From positions 1 to 64,000 of the forward strand of contig NZ_RBRE01000033.1 of the NCBI RefSeq assembly GCF_003700275.1: a stretch of DNA of 64,000 nt, written 5' to 3'. Shown in pieces: positions 48,021 to 56,083 of the stretch. A model generated the notes under the pieces. The model saw only the letters and a list, made by a program, of their open reading frames with translations. It did no database searches and was not told the DNA's origin. The translations under genes and the position numbers were made by a program. Every line of letters begins with the position of its first letter. Within the stretch, counting starts at the first letter, position 1. Origin of the DNA: Pseudomonas cichorii. Its GTDB lineage: Bacteria > Pseudomonadota > Gammaproteobacteria > Pseudomonadales > Pseudomonadaceae.

Positions 48021-49390
48021 ACATACACAGCATCGCCTACCTGGGTCTCGCCCTTGGCACAGCGAAACTGCACATCGACCCCTTTGGCGCGCCAGATGCG
48101 TATCGCCCCATTGTCGCCCGCCACCAGTGCCTGGCTGAAACTGCCCGGCACGCTCTCGCTTTTCAGGTTGGAACCCAGCGCCACCAGCAGCATCTGTTGC
48201 GAGCCGGTGACTTCGGCAACCAGACCGGAATAATTATCCAGAAAGCTGATCGGGGAGTCGGCCTTGATCCCGGCACTGCGACGGATCTGGATCAACTGGC
48301 GCAGCAACTGCCCGCGCGGCCAGTCATACATGTCCGGCCAATAGACCGTCGGCGTGCCGGGACTGCTGAGAATGTAGGCATAGGCCTGATCGCGCAGAGG
48401 CTCTGGCAGCGACCAGTGATGCTGGCCACCGTTGGCTCCCGGCGAATAACCGGTGTCATGGTTATCGACAAAAGTGACTGCCGCCGCACGCCATGCCGGA
48501 TCGGGATTGCCATTGAGCCCATAACGCCATTCGGCCAGCCCGGCGTTTTGCATGCGCTCCTTGAGGGCGAAGTCGAAGACTGTGCAATGCGACTGATCGG
48601 ACCAGACTTTCAGACCGTCCTGCCAGGTGGCGTTATGTCGCCAGTCATTGGCGGGATATTCGTTCGGCGCTTTCCAGAGTTCGCCCACACAGAAATGCTG
48701 GTCGCCGAACGCCTTCATCCAGTTATCCACAGTTGTCGCGCTGTAGCCTTTCACAAAATCGAAACGCAGGCCGTCGGCGGAATAATGGTCGCGCAGGTTC
48801 AGAAACTCATTCTTGAAGAGGTTGTAGACCACCGCGCTCTGGGTGTTGAGGTCGGCTTCACCGCCCATGAACGGATCGCCATCGTCACACTGTGCGCAAC
48901 CGTCGCGCCAGTTTGCCTTGTCGCCGAGCGGCTCCTTGAGCGCTGGCCCGACATGCTGTCGATCCATATGGTTGGGCACCACGTCATAAATGACCTTGAT
49001 GTTGCCCGCGCTCAACGCATCGACAGCCTGACGCAATTGCGCATCGCTGCCATAAGCGCTGTTCTTGTCGAAGTCCTGCCAGAAATACCCTTCGCCACCA
49101 CCCGAAGCGCCAGTGCCCGGATCGCTCCAGCGCGAGATGTCGCGCCATGGCACGGGCATCCACACCGAGGTAAAGCCATCGGCCTGAATCTGTGGTGCCA
49201 TGCTTTTCAGTACGCTGTACCAACTGTCGGGGCTCGAACGGCTGGAGTTCCAGTGAAACCCCTGCAACACGATTTCATCATTGCCGTCGGTGCGCGTGCC
49301 TTGAGGCGTATTGCCACGAAGATCATCGGCACTGGCGGCTTGCGCCATCAGTATCAGGATGGACAGCACACCGAGTCTCAAGCGCTTCAT
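47966..49390 (-). CDS. maltotetraose-forming-type alpha-amylase, frameshifted at the C-terminus
   Basis: A 474-residue GH13 enzyme, secreted (signal peptide about 1-21). The TIM-barrel motifs are intact: DVVPNH, GLRFDFVKGY (nucleophile Asp), FCVGELW (acid/base Glu) and FVDNHDTGY (third Asp). The sequence resembles the glucan 1,4-alpha-maltotetraohydrolases of Pseudomonas stutzeri/saccharophila, which release maltotetraose from starch. The last 20 or so codons after VYV are in the wrong frame, because one base is missing at 48016-48022. The catalytic domain should still fold, but the starch-binding CBM20 is lost. A sequencing error is the main other explanation. GGGAG precedes the start. Confidence 0.85.
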   Translation of the reverse strand: MKRLRLGVLSILILMAQAASADDLRGNTPQGTRTDGNDEIVLQGFHWNSSRSSPDSWYSVLKSMAPQIQADGFTSVWMPVPWRDISRWSDPGTGASGGGEGYFWQDFDKNSAYGSDAQLRQAVDALSAGNIKVIYDVVPNHMDRQHVGPALKEPLGDKANWRDGCAQCDDGDPFMGGEADLNTQSAVVYNLFKNEFLNLRDHYSADGLRFDFVKGYSATTVDNWMKAFGDQHFCVGELWKAPNEYPANDWRHNATWQDGLKVWSDQSHCTVFDFALKERMQNAGLAEWRYGLNGNPDPAWRAAAVTFVDNHDTGYSPGANGGQHHWSLPEPLRDQAYAYILSSPGTPTVYWPDMYDWPRGQLLRQLIQIRRSAGIKADSPISFLDNYSGLVAEVTGSQQMLLVALGSNLKSESVPGSFSQALVAGDNGAIRIWRAKGVDVQFRCAKGETQVGDAVYVWDQALSWASGTRRERCA

Positions 49391-49454
49391 GGCGATACTC
49401 CCGGAAAGAGTTATCGCTAGCCTATGCCGGAGCGGTGCACCTGTGACCTGATAG

Positions 49455-49481
49455 AACTGACAGAACGCCCTGTCAGTTTTT
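49455..49481. terminator. hairpin between the amylase and bestrophin genes
   Basis: AACTGACAG (49455-49463) and CTGTCAGTT (49470-49478) form a perfect 9-bp stem with a 6-base loop; TTT follows on the plus side. Its position after the bestrophin stop on the minus strand suggests termination of that gene, though the T-run faces the other way. Confidence 0.45.
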
Positions 49482-49512
49482 CATGACCGGGCACCTGCTT
49501 ATTCCTGATTGC

Positions 49513-50397
49513 CTAACCCTTGCTTTCCACCTCTGCGTCTCTGAGCATCGAATCCAGGTTGCGCTCGATGTTCTCGCACAGTGCGGTCATCTGAATCTCG
49601 TGTTCGCTGGCACGAAACGGGCTCTGCAGATCGGTACCGATCTTCTCGATGGCCAACAGCATGAAGCCCACCACGGTCGACGCCAGTGGCGTGAACCAGC
49701 CCAGGGTTTCCACCAGACCGATGGGCACGATCAGACAGAACAGGGTGATGAACAACCGCGGGAATGCCACATAAGGATAAGGCAGCGGCGTATTGGCAAT
49801 CCGCTCCATGCCGCCCTGGCAGTTGGAAATATCCACCATGGTCGATTCGAGACGGGCCAGGCGAATGCTGTCCAGACGGCCAGCCTTGTATTCCTTGGCG
49901 ATCAGCGCAGCGCTGGCATTGAGCAGGTCGTTGGGAAAATTATTGGTGTCCTGGCGGCGCTCGAACTCTGCCCGGGGAATCAAGGCCTGGATATCTGCCT
50001 GAGTGACATCACCCTTCAAATGCGCCGTCAGGGCTTTCACGTAGGCCACATGGCGACGCAGCAACACCGCCTTGGCCGGGTTGATGCCGTTCTCGTCATC
50101 GATCAGCGTCAATGCCTGCCGGGCGAAGCTGCGCGAGCTGTTGACCATTGCCCCCCACAAGGTTCGGGCTTCCCACCAGCGGTTATAGGCGCTGGAGTTA
50201 CGAAAGCTGATCAACACCACCAGGGACGAGCCCAGCAGAGTCAACGGCATGGAGGGCAGCGTGATCTTGCGCTCCAGGTACAACATGAAGTCGACCGTAA
50301 CAATAACGTCCCAGATCAGCAGCCAGAAAAGCGACCACCCCACATAACCAATTGTCTTGCTCAGAAACTGGCACTTCTGAATGATCGCCTGCCGCAA
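49513..50397 (-). CDS. bestrophin family ion channel
   Basis: A 294-residue protein of the UPF0187/bestrophin family. The N-terminal membrane helices are followed by the signature LVVLISFRNSSAYNRWWEARTLWG (about 59-82), and a second membrane region lies near 215-255. Bacterial members form pentameric Cl-/Na+ channels. The start is a TTG at 50397 near a GAGGTGA site that is slightly too close; no ATG fits until residue 38. It is monocistronic. Confidence 0.85.
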   Translation of the reverse strand: MRQAIIQKCQFLSKTIGYVGWSLFWLLIWDVIVTVDFMLYLERKITLPSMPLTLLGSSLVVLISFRNSSAYNRWWEARTLWGAMVNSSRSFARQALTLIDDENGINPAKAVLLRRHVAYVKALTAHLKGDVTQADIQALIPRAEFERRQDTNNFPNDLLNASAALIAKEYKAGRLDSIRLARLESTMVDISNCQGGMERIANTPLPYPYVAFPRLFITLFCLIVPIGLVETLGWFTPLASTVVGFMLLAIEKIGTDLQSPFRASEHEIQMTALCENIERNLDSMLRDAEVESKG

Positions 50398-50573
50398 GAA
50401 TCACCTCACCGATAAGAATGTCGGACTGCAAAATTCCCGACCTACTGCCTGGGGTTTGAATACGTTTGCGGCAGATGGTTCGTTTCGGGGTGTATTGAGG
50501 TGGGATCGGATCAGGCTTTTCGAGCATGAATTCTCTCCTGCCGATGTCCCCCGTTTGCCCGTGCGGGGCCAAC

Positions 50574-52142
50574 TCACCAGACCTTGCGCAACCGGTCCAG
50601 CGCTTCGGCAATCGCGGCTTCCGGCACGCCGGCAAAACCCAGCACCAGGCCGGCACGGTTATCCACAGGCTCGGCGGATTCCGGCAGCCAGAAATGACTC
50701 AACGGACTGATTTCGACATCGACACCGGCGGCTTTTTCGATCAACTCACGCTCACGCGCCAGGCTGTCGACGCGCACGGTGACATGCAGGCCGGCAACGA
50801 CTCGGGGCATCGCGCTGCAGCCCGGAACACTCTCAGGCCAGCCTGCCAGCAGGGCATTGCGACGACTCAAGGCCGCCCGGCGCATGCGCCGGACATGCCG
50901 CTGAAAGTGTCCATCGGCAATGAATTGCGCCATCACCGCCTGGGTGCTGGCTTCGGAGTGACGCATGTCCACACCGCGGCGCTGGCTGAACGGCTTGACC
51001 AGACTTTGCGGCAAGACCAGATAACCCAGGCGTAACGCCGGGAAAACCACTTTGCTGAACGTCCCGATATATAAAACCCGGCCATCCCTGTCCAACGCCG
51101 CCAAAGGTGCCAATGGCGCGCCGCTGTACCGGTACTCACCGTCATAATCGTCTTCGATAATCCAGCCCTGGCTGTTTTGCGCCCAGGCCAGTAATTCCAG
51201 GCGGCGAGCCAGGCTCATGACCACACCGGTGGGATATTGATGCGATGGCGTGACATAGGCCAGTTTGCAGCCAGCCTGCTCAAGCTCCGCACAGCGCATG
51301 CCGTCTTCATCCACAGCAATACCCTGCAAGCGCGCACCCGCAACGGCAAAGGCATGGCCCGCCGCACGATAGCCCGGATTTTCCACTGCTACCCCGTCTC
51401 CGGCCTCAAGCAGCAACTGTGCACAAAGGCTTATTGCCTGCTGTGCGCCACTGGTGATCACTATTTGTTCAGCCGAGCAGTGCAACCCGCGAGAAGAACG
51501 CAGGTACAAGGCAATCAGCTCTCTAAGTCGCCACTCTCCCGCTGCCTCGCCATACCCTAGCCGGGCAAGATCCGGCTTGCGCCAAAAAGCCGCATGCAGC
51601 TTGCCCCATATGGCAAAAGGGAAAAGATCGAAAGCCGGAACCCCCACCCGAAATGCGCAGGGCGCGCCCTTGAGCGGGGTATTCAAGTGGTGCTTTTGAA
51701 CGAGATCCAGCGCCGTGCTGTGGATAACTTGATTTGTCGCATTTAGAACATTTTCAGCAGGAAATGTGGATAAACCTGTGCGTAACCTTGTTGATAAGCC
51801 TGTGGATAGTTCAGTGGATAATTTTCTGGCCGACGGATTTTCAAGCTTCACTGTTTTATCCGGCAACTGATCGGGTAACTGGGCGACATAAGTCCCATCA
51901 CCTATGCGCCCCTCGATAAAGCCTTCGGCATAAAGCTGGTCGTAGGCGCGCATTACGCTGTTGCGGGAAATCGACAAGGACTCGGCCAGGTCACGACTCG
52001 CTGGCAAACGTGTGCCGCTGCCCAGCCCGCCTTCGAGAATCCGCTGACGCAAGGCCTGATAAAGCTGCCGACTCAAACCTCGACGTCGATCCAGAACGAT
52101 ACCGGCCAGGTCCAGCGGAAAAGCGGGTGAGCCTGAGTGCAT
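50574..52142 (-). CDS. MocR-type regulator (GntR HTH fused to aminotransferase fold)
   Basis: A 522-residue protein. The winged helix-turn-helix (about 18-88) has ASRDLAESLSISRNSVMRAYDQL. The class I aminotransferase-like domain (about 165-515) has the PLP lysine in GTFSKVVFPALRLGYL (near 362) and DDYDGEYRY. The linker (about 105-145) is odd: it contains LST-rich tandem repeats encoded by a 12-base repeat that resembles DnaA boxes. It is divergent from a PaiB gene, the likely target. MocR proteins regulate in response to PLP and amino compounds. The effector is unknown. Confidence 0.87.
   Translation of the reverse strand: MHSGSPAFPLDLAGIVLDRRRGLSRQLYQALRQRILEGGLGSGTRLPASRDLAESLSISRNSVMRAYDQLYAEGFIEGRIGDGTYVAQLPDQLPDKTVKLENPSARKLSTELSTGLSTRLRTGLSTFPAENVLNATNQVIHSTALDLVQKHHLNTPLKGAPCAFRVGVPAFDLFPFAIWGKLHAAFWRKPDLARLGYGEAAGEWRLRELIALYLRSSRGLHCSAEQIVITSGAQQAISLCAQLLLEAGDGVAVENPGYRAAGHAFAVAGARLQGIAVDEDGMRCAELEQAGCKLAYVTPSHQYPTGVVMSLARRLELLAWAQNSQGWIIEDDYDGEYRYSGAPLAPLAALDRDGRVLYIGTFSKVVFPALRLGYLVLPQSLVKPFSQRRGVDMRHSEASTQAVMAQFIADGHFQRHVRRMRRAALSRRNALLAGWPESVPGCSAMPRVVAGLHVTVRVDSLARERELIEKAAGVDVEISPLSHFWLPESAEPVDNRAGLVLGFAGVPEAAIAEALDRLRKVW
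51719..51821 (-). repeat. 12-bp tandem repeats with DnaA-box-like sequence inside the MocR gene
   Basis: On the minus strand five 9-mers occur at exactly 12-base spacing: TTATCCACT, CTATCCACA, TTATCAACA, TTACGCACA and TTATCCACA (plus-strand starts 51813, 51801, 51789, 51777, 51765). A second perfect TTATCCACA is at 51719-51727, outside the phase. TTATCCACA is the DnaA-box consensus. The repeats encode LST-type units in the linker. Whether the DNA or the protein repeat is selected is unknown. Confidence 0.6.
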
Positions 52143-52231
52143 GAAATTGGTCCTCTGAAATCTCTCGGTAATGGCTCTTACAAGGAACCATTAGCTTGCC
52201 TAGGATTTACCCATTCACCAAGGGAATTGCC

Positions 52232-52855
52232 ATGTACACACCCAAAGCTTTCAGCGAGACCGACACTCAGGAGTTGCATGAATGGATCGAACAGAGCCGT
52301 CTGGCGATTCTCGTCACCCAAGGTGAACACGGCTTGCAGGCCTCTCATCTGCCGCTGCTGCTACGTCGGGACCAGGGCACTGAAGGCACGCTTTACGGGC
52401 ATCTGGCCAAGGCCAACCCGCAATGGCGCGAACTCGCCAACCAGACCGAAGCCATGGTGATCTTTCCCGGCGGCGATGCCTATGTGAGCCCGTCCTTCTA
52501 CCCGAGCAAGGCCGAGCACGAGAAAGTCGTACCGACCTGGAATTACCAGGCGGTTCACGCTTATGGCCAGGCGCAGGTGTTCACCGATCCCCAGCGCCTG
52601 CTGCAACTGGTGGCCAGCCTGACCGACAAACATGAATCACGCCGTGCCCGGCCGTGGTCCGTGAGCGACGCACCGGCCGATTACATCGAAAAGATGCTGG
52701 GCGCGATTGTCGGTTTCGCCCTGCCCATCGGAAGACTGCAGGGCAAACGCAAACTCAGCCAGAACCGCAGCGCCGAGGATATTGCAGGCGTACGCGAGGG
52801 CCTGGCTGCCAGCCATGATCCGCAAGACCAGGCAATCGCTCGCTTGATGAGCTGA
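52232..52855 (+). CDS. PaiB-type FMN-binding negative regulator
   Basis: A 207-residue split-barrel flavin-fold protein of the PaiB family. The conserved YVSPSFYPSKAEHEKVVPTWNY (near 86-107) and the C-terminal KLSQNRSAEDIAGVREGL (near 178-195) mark it. In Bacillus, PaiB represses sporulation and protease genes and acts with the acetyltransferase PaiA, and here a GNAT gene follows 11 bases downstream. Its role in Pseudomonas is unknown. The ATG at 52232 is the family start. An upstream inverted repeat (AATGG...CCATT) could be the MocR site. Confidence 0.85.
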   Translation: MYTPKAFSETDTQELHEWIEQSRLAILVTQGEHGLQASHLPLLLRRDQGTEGTLYGHLAKANPQWRELANQTEAMVIFPGGDAYVSPSFYPSKAEHEKVVPTWNYQAVHAYGQAQVFTDPQRLLQLVASLTDKHESRRARPWSVSDAPADYIEKMLGAIVGFALPIGRLQGKRKLSQNRSAEDIAGVREGLAASHDPQDQAIARLMS

Positions 52856-52866
52856 AGGAGAACCCC

Positions 52867-53313
52867 ATGACCACTGTTCAAATCCGTCCCGTGACTGCCG
52901 ACGATCACGGCGCATGGCTGCCGTTGTGGCAGGCCTACCTGCGGTTCTACAAGACCGCACTGGCCGAAGGCGTCAGCGAGGTGACCTGGCAGCGCATCCT
53001 CGACCCGAGCGAGCCTACCCATGCGGCATTGGCCTGGCAGGATGGCAAGGCGGTGGGCATGGTGCATTTCATCTACCATCGCTCCAACTGGAGTATCAGG
53101 AACGCCTGTTACCTGCAGGACCTGATCGTGACTGCCGAACAGCGCGGCAGCGGCATTGGCAGGCAACTGATCGAGCATGTCTACGCTACTGCCAGGGCCG
53201 ACGATTGTGACAAGGTGCACTGGCTGACCCACGAAACCAATGCAACGGCCATTCAGCTCTATGAGCGTATCGCCGAGCGCGGCGGCTACATTCAATTTCG
53301 CAAGGCCCTTTGA
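52867..53313 (+). CDS. GNAT family N-acetyltransferase
   Basis: A 148-residue GNAT protein. Motif A, with the acetyl-CoA loop, is LIVTAEQRGSGIGRQLIEHV (about 83-102), followed by THETNATAIQLYERI near 122. AAGGAG precedes the ATG. It follows paiB by 11 bases and is followed by another acetyltransferase 16 bases later, so the three form an operon. The substrate is unknown; a small amine is possible by analogy with PaiA. Confidence 0.87.
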   Translation: MTTVQIRPVTADDHGAWLPLWQAYLRFYKTALAEGVSEVTWQRILDPSEPTHAALAWQDGKAVGMVHFIYHRSNWSIRNACYLQDLIVTAEQRGSGIGRQLIEHVYATARADDCDKVHWLTHETNATAIQLYERIAERGGYIQFRKAL

Positions 53314-53329
53314 GGCTGGAAGTCTGCTC

Positions 53330-54001
53330 ATGTCCGACACCTCGCTGCACTGGCAACATGCAACACTTCCCGGCGACAAGACTCTGGATGGCCGTTTCAT
53401 CCGCCTGGAAAAACTCGACCCGGCTCGCCACGGCAATGATCTGTGGCTAGTTCTTCAAGGGCCGGATGCCGATCGGAAACTATGGGATTACCTGCCTTAC
53501 GGCCCTTTCAGCGAGCGGCAGGATTTCGATGCCTGGCTGGCGCGGCATGCAGCAGACACCGATCCATGGTTCTACAGCGTGGTCGATCAGGCTACCGGCG
53601 CGACTCAAGGTGTGATCAGCCTGATGTCCATCGTCGCCGCCCACGGCCGGATCGAGATAGGCCATGTGACCTTCGGCGCGGCCATGCAACGCACACCCAA
53701 AGGCACCGAGGCGATCTATTTGCTGGCGCGGGAGGCCTTTGCCCTGGGCAACCGTCGACTGGAATGGAAGTGCAACGCCAACAATGCCCGCTCCAGGCGC
53801 GCTGCAGATCGCTTTGGTTTCAGCCAGGAAGGCGTCTTCCGCCAGCATATGGTGGTCAAGGGCGTGAACCGGGACACCGCGTGGTATTCCATTCTGGACA
53901 GTGAATGGCCAGCACTGCAAAAGGCTTTCGAGAGCTGGCTGGCTGTGGATAACTTCCGGGACGGGCAACAGCTGAAGACACTGGAGGCGTTTCGCGGCTG
54001 A
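53330..54001 (+). CDS. GNAT family N-acetyltransferase, RimJ/RimL type
   Basis: A 223-residue RimJ/RimL-like GNAT. It has the N-terminal GRFIRLEKLDP (about 23-33), the core IEIGHVTFGAAMQRTPKGTEAIYLL (about 108-132) and WKCNANNARSRRAADRFGF (about 145-163). The ATG at 53330 gives a normal family start. It probably acetylates a protein N-terminus or a small molecule. It is last in the paiB operon and ends near a terminator at 54014. Confidence 0.85.
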   Translation: MSDTSLHWQHATLPGDKTLDGRFIRLEKLDPARHGNDLWLVLQGPDADRKLWDYLPYGPFSERQDFDAWLARHAADTDPWFYSVVDQATGATQGVISLMSIVAAHGRIEIGHVTFGAAMQRTPKGTEAIYLLAREAFALGNRRLEWKCNANNARSRRAADRFGFSQEGVFRQHMVVKGVNRDTAWYSILDSEWPALQKAFESWLAVDNFRDGQQLKTLEAFRG

Positions 54002-54013
54002 TCTGCCAGCCAT

Positions 54014-54040
54014 AAAAAAGGGGAGCCACATGTGCTCCCC
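54014..54040 (-). terminator. terminator shared by the paiB operon and the pyc genes
   Basis: GGGGAGC (54020-54026) and GCTCCCC (54034-54040) form a 7-bp stem. On the minus strand it runs into a T6 tract (54014-54019), downstream of the oxaloacetate decarboxylase-like gene. It also lies 19 bases past the GNAT stop. Confidence 0.65.
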
Positions 54041-54131
54041 CGAGGAAAATCGTTCAGCAGACCAGAAACCGGTGGCACCGGATTTATCCGGGAAGACGGC
54101 GCTCAAGACGCTACATCTTTCACTGGATGAA

Positions 54132-54169
54132 CCGGCCCCTCGCGAATGAGTTCGCTCCTACCGGGGCCG
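54132..54169. repeat. REP-like palindromic element
   Basis: CGGCCCC (54133-54139) and GGGGCCG (54163-54169) flank CGCGAATGAGTTCGCTCCTA, the same core as the units at 27237-27286. It lies just after the stop of the pyruvate carboxylase B gene. Confidence 0.6.
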
Positions 54170-54174
54170 AATAT

Positions 54175-55980
54175 TTATTCGATCTCGACCAGAATCTCGC
54201 CCGGGTTGACCCGGTCGCCCTTGGCAACATGAATGGCGACCACCTTGCCGGCGATGGACGCCTGGACTTCGGTTTCCATCTTCATCGCTTCGGTAATCAG
54301 CACAGCCTGACCGGCCTTGACCGTATCGCCTTCCTTGACCAGCACATCGACGATGTTGCCAGGCATGGTGGTGCTGACATGACCTGGTGCATGGGCTTGC
54401 TGGCGTTTGCTGGCGCCGCCGCCGACGAACTCGTTGAGCGGCTCGAACACCACTTCTTCCGGCATGCCATCGATGGACAGATAGAAGTGACGCTTGCCCT
54501 CGGCCTTGACCCCGACACCGGTGATATCCACCCGATAGGTTTCGCCGTGCACGTCGATCACGAACTCGGTCGGCACCCCTTCTCCGCTCGCCCGGCTGAC
54601 GCTGCCCGCTTCCGGGATCGGCAACAGTTCTTCAGGTTTCAGGGTGCCCGCCGCACGCTCCTCAAGGAACTTGCGCCCGATGTCCGGGAACATGGCGAAG
54701 GTCAGCACGTCTTCTTCGGATTGCGCGAGGTCGCCGACGTCAGCCCGCAGCTTGGTCATTTCCGGCTTGAGCAGATCAGCCGGGCGCACATCGATCAGTT
54801 CCTCGTTGCCGATGGCCTGGCGACGCAGCTTTTCATCCACATCACCCGGCGCCTTGCCATAGCCGCCTTGCAGGTACAGCTTCACTTCATTGGTGATGGT
54901 CTTGTAACGCTCGCCGGCCAGGACGTTGAAGAACGCCTGAGTGCCGACGATCTGTGAAGTCGGGGTCACCAGCGGTGGATAACCCAGGTCCTTGCGCACC
55001 CGCGGGATCTCGGCCAGCACTTCGCTCATGCGGCTGAGTGCGCCCTGCTCCTTGAGCTGGTTGGCCAGGTTGGAAATCATCCCGCCCGGCACCTGATTGA
55101 CCTGCACGCGGGTGTCCACGGCGGTGAATTCGCTCTCGAACTGGTGGTACTTCTTGCGCACGGCATAGAAGTACAGGCCGATTTCCTGCAACAGCTCCAG
55201 ATCCAGGCCAGTGTCGAACTCGCTGCCCTTGAGCGCCGCGACCATGGATTCGGTCCCAGGATGGCTGGTGCCCCAGGCGAAGCTGGAGATTGCCGTGTCG
55301 ATATGATCGGCACCGTTTTCGACCGCCTTGAGCTGACACATGGCCGCCAGGCCGGCGGTGTCATGGGAATGGATAAACACCGGCAGCGACTGCTCGGCCT
55401 TCAGGGCCTTGACCAGTTCGCCAGTGGCGTAAGGCGTCAGCAAGCCAGCCATGTCCTTGATCGCCACCGAGTCGCAACCCATGGCTTCCATCTGCCGGGC
55501 CTGCTCCACGAATGCGTCGATGGTGTGTACCGGGCTGGTGGTGTAGGCAATGGTGCCCTGAGCATGTTTGCCAGCCTTTTTCACCGCTTCGATGGCGACG
55601 CGCAGGTTACGCACATCGTTCATGGCATCGAAGATACGGAAGACGTCGATCCCGTTTTCCGCCGCCTTGGCGACGAAGGCCTGCACCACGTCATCACTGT
55701 AATGGCGATAACCCAGCAGGTTCTGGCCACGCAGCAGCATTTGCAGGCGGGTATTGGGCAAGGCCGCACGCAACTGGCGCAGGCGCTCCCACGGGTCTTC
55801 CTTGAGAAAACGCACGCAGGCATCGAAGGTCGCGCCGCCCCACATTTCCAGCGACCAGTAGCCAACCTTGTCGAGCTTGTCGCAGATCGGCAGCATGTCT
55901 TCGGTACGCATGCGAGTGGCCAGAAGCGACTGATGTGCATCACGCAGGATTGTGTCGGTGACAAAGATCTTCTTCGGCAT
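54175..55980 (-). CDS. pycB: pyruvate carboxylase subunit B (oxaloacetate decarboxylase alpha type)
   Basis: A 601-residue protein. The N-terminal carboxyltransferase TIM barrel (about 1-300) has TILRDAHQSLLATRMR and the metal-binding HSHDTAGLA (about 207). A conserved PYC_OADA domain follows. A C-terminal biotinyl domain (about 530-601) has the biotin lysine in AMKM. It moves the carboxyl group from biotin to pyruvate to make oxaloacetate. No membrane oadB gene is near and the biotin carboxylase subunit lies upstream, so it is a pyruvate carboxylase subunit and not a Na+-pumping decarboxylase. PycR lies beyond. Confidence 0.93.
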   Translation of the reverse strand: MPKKIFVTDTILRDAHQSLLATRMRTEDMLPICDKLDKVGYWSLEMWGGATFDACVRFLKEDPWERLRQLRAALPNTRLQMLLRGQNLLGYRHYSDDVVQAFVAKAAENGIDVFRIFDAMNDVRNLRVAIEAVKKAGKHAQGTIAYTTSPVHTIDAFVEQARQMEAMGCDSVAIKDMAGLLTPYATGELVKALKAEQSLPVFIHSHDTAGLAAMCQLKAVENGADHIDTAISSFAWGTSHPGTESMVAALKGSEFDTGLDLELLQEIGLYFYAVRKKYHQFESEFTAVDTRVQVNQVPGGMISNLANQLKEQGALSRMSEVLAEIPRVRKDLGYPPLVTPTSQIVGTQAFFNVLAGERYKTITNEVKLYLQGGYGKAPGDVDEKLRRQAIGNEELIDVRPADLLKPEMTKLRADVGDLAQSEEDVLTFAMFPDIGRKFLEERAAGTLKPEELLPIPEAGSVSRASGEGVPTEFVIDVHGETYRVDITGVGVKAEGKRHFYLSIDGMPEEVVFEPLNEFVGGGASKRQQAHAPGHVSTTMPGNIVDVLVKEGDTVKAGQAVLITEAMKMETEVQASIAGKVVAIHVAKGDRVNPGEILVEIE

Positions 55981-55995
55981 TTTTTATCTCCTCAT

Positions 55996-56076
55996 AGCAG
56001 CAAGCTTCAAGCTACAAGCGGCAAGTAAAAAGCGAGTCTGCTTTTACTTGTAGCTTTGCGCTTGCAGCTTGCCGCT
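55996..56076. repeat. large imperfect inverted repeat between the pyc genes
   Basis: The left arm (55996-56033) and right arm (56040-56076) are complementary over most of about 37 bases, with a 6-base loop. Both are built from repeats of AGCTTGCAGC-like units. Such arrays are known as intergenic repeats in Pseudomonas. In the mRNA the hairpin would sit between pycA and pycB and could set their ratio. Confidence 0.6.
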
Positions 56077-56083
56077 GAAACTT

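Noticed and set aside
51719..51821. Chromosome or plasmid replication origin
   Set aside because: DnaA-box-like sites are present, but there is no A/T-rich unwinding element, no dnaA/dnaN/gidA neighbour and the region is inside a coding gene.
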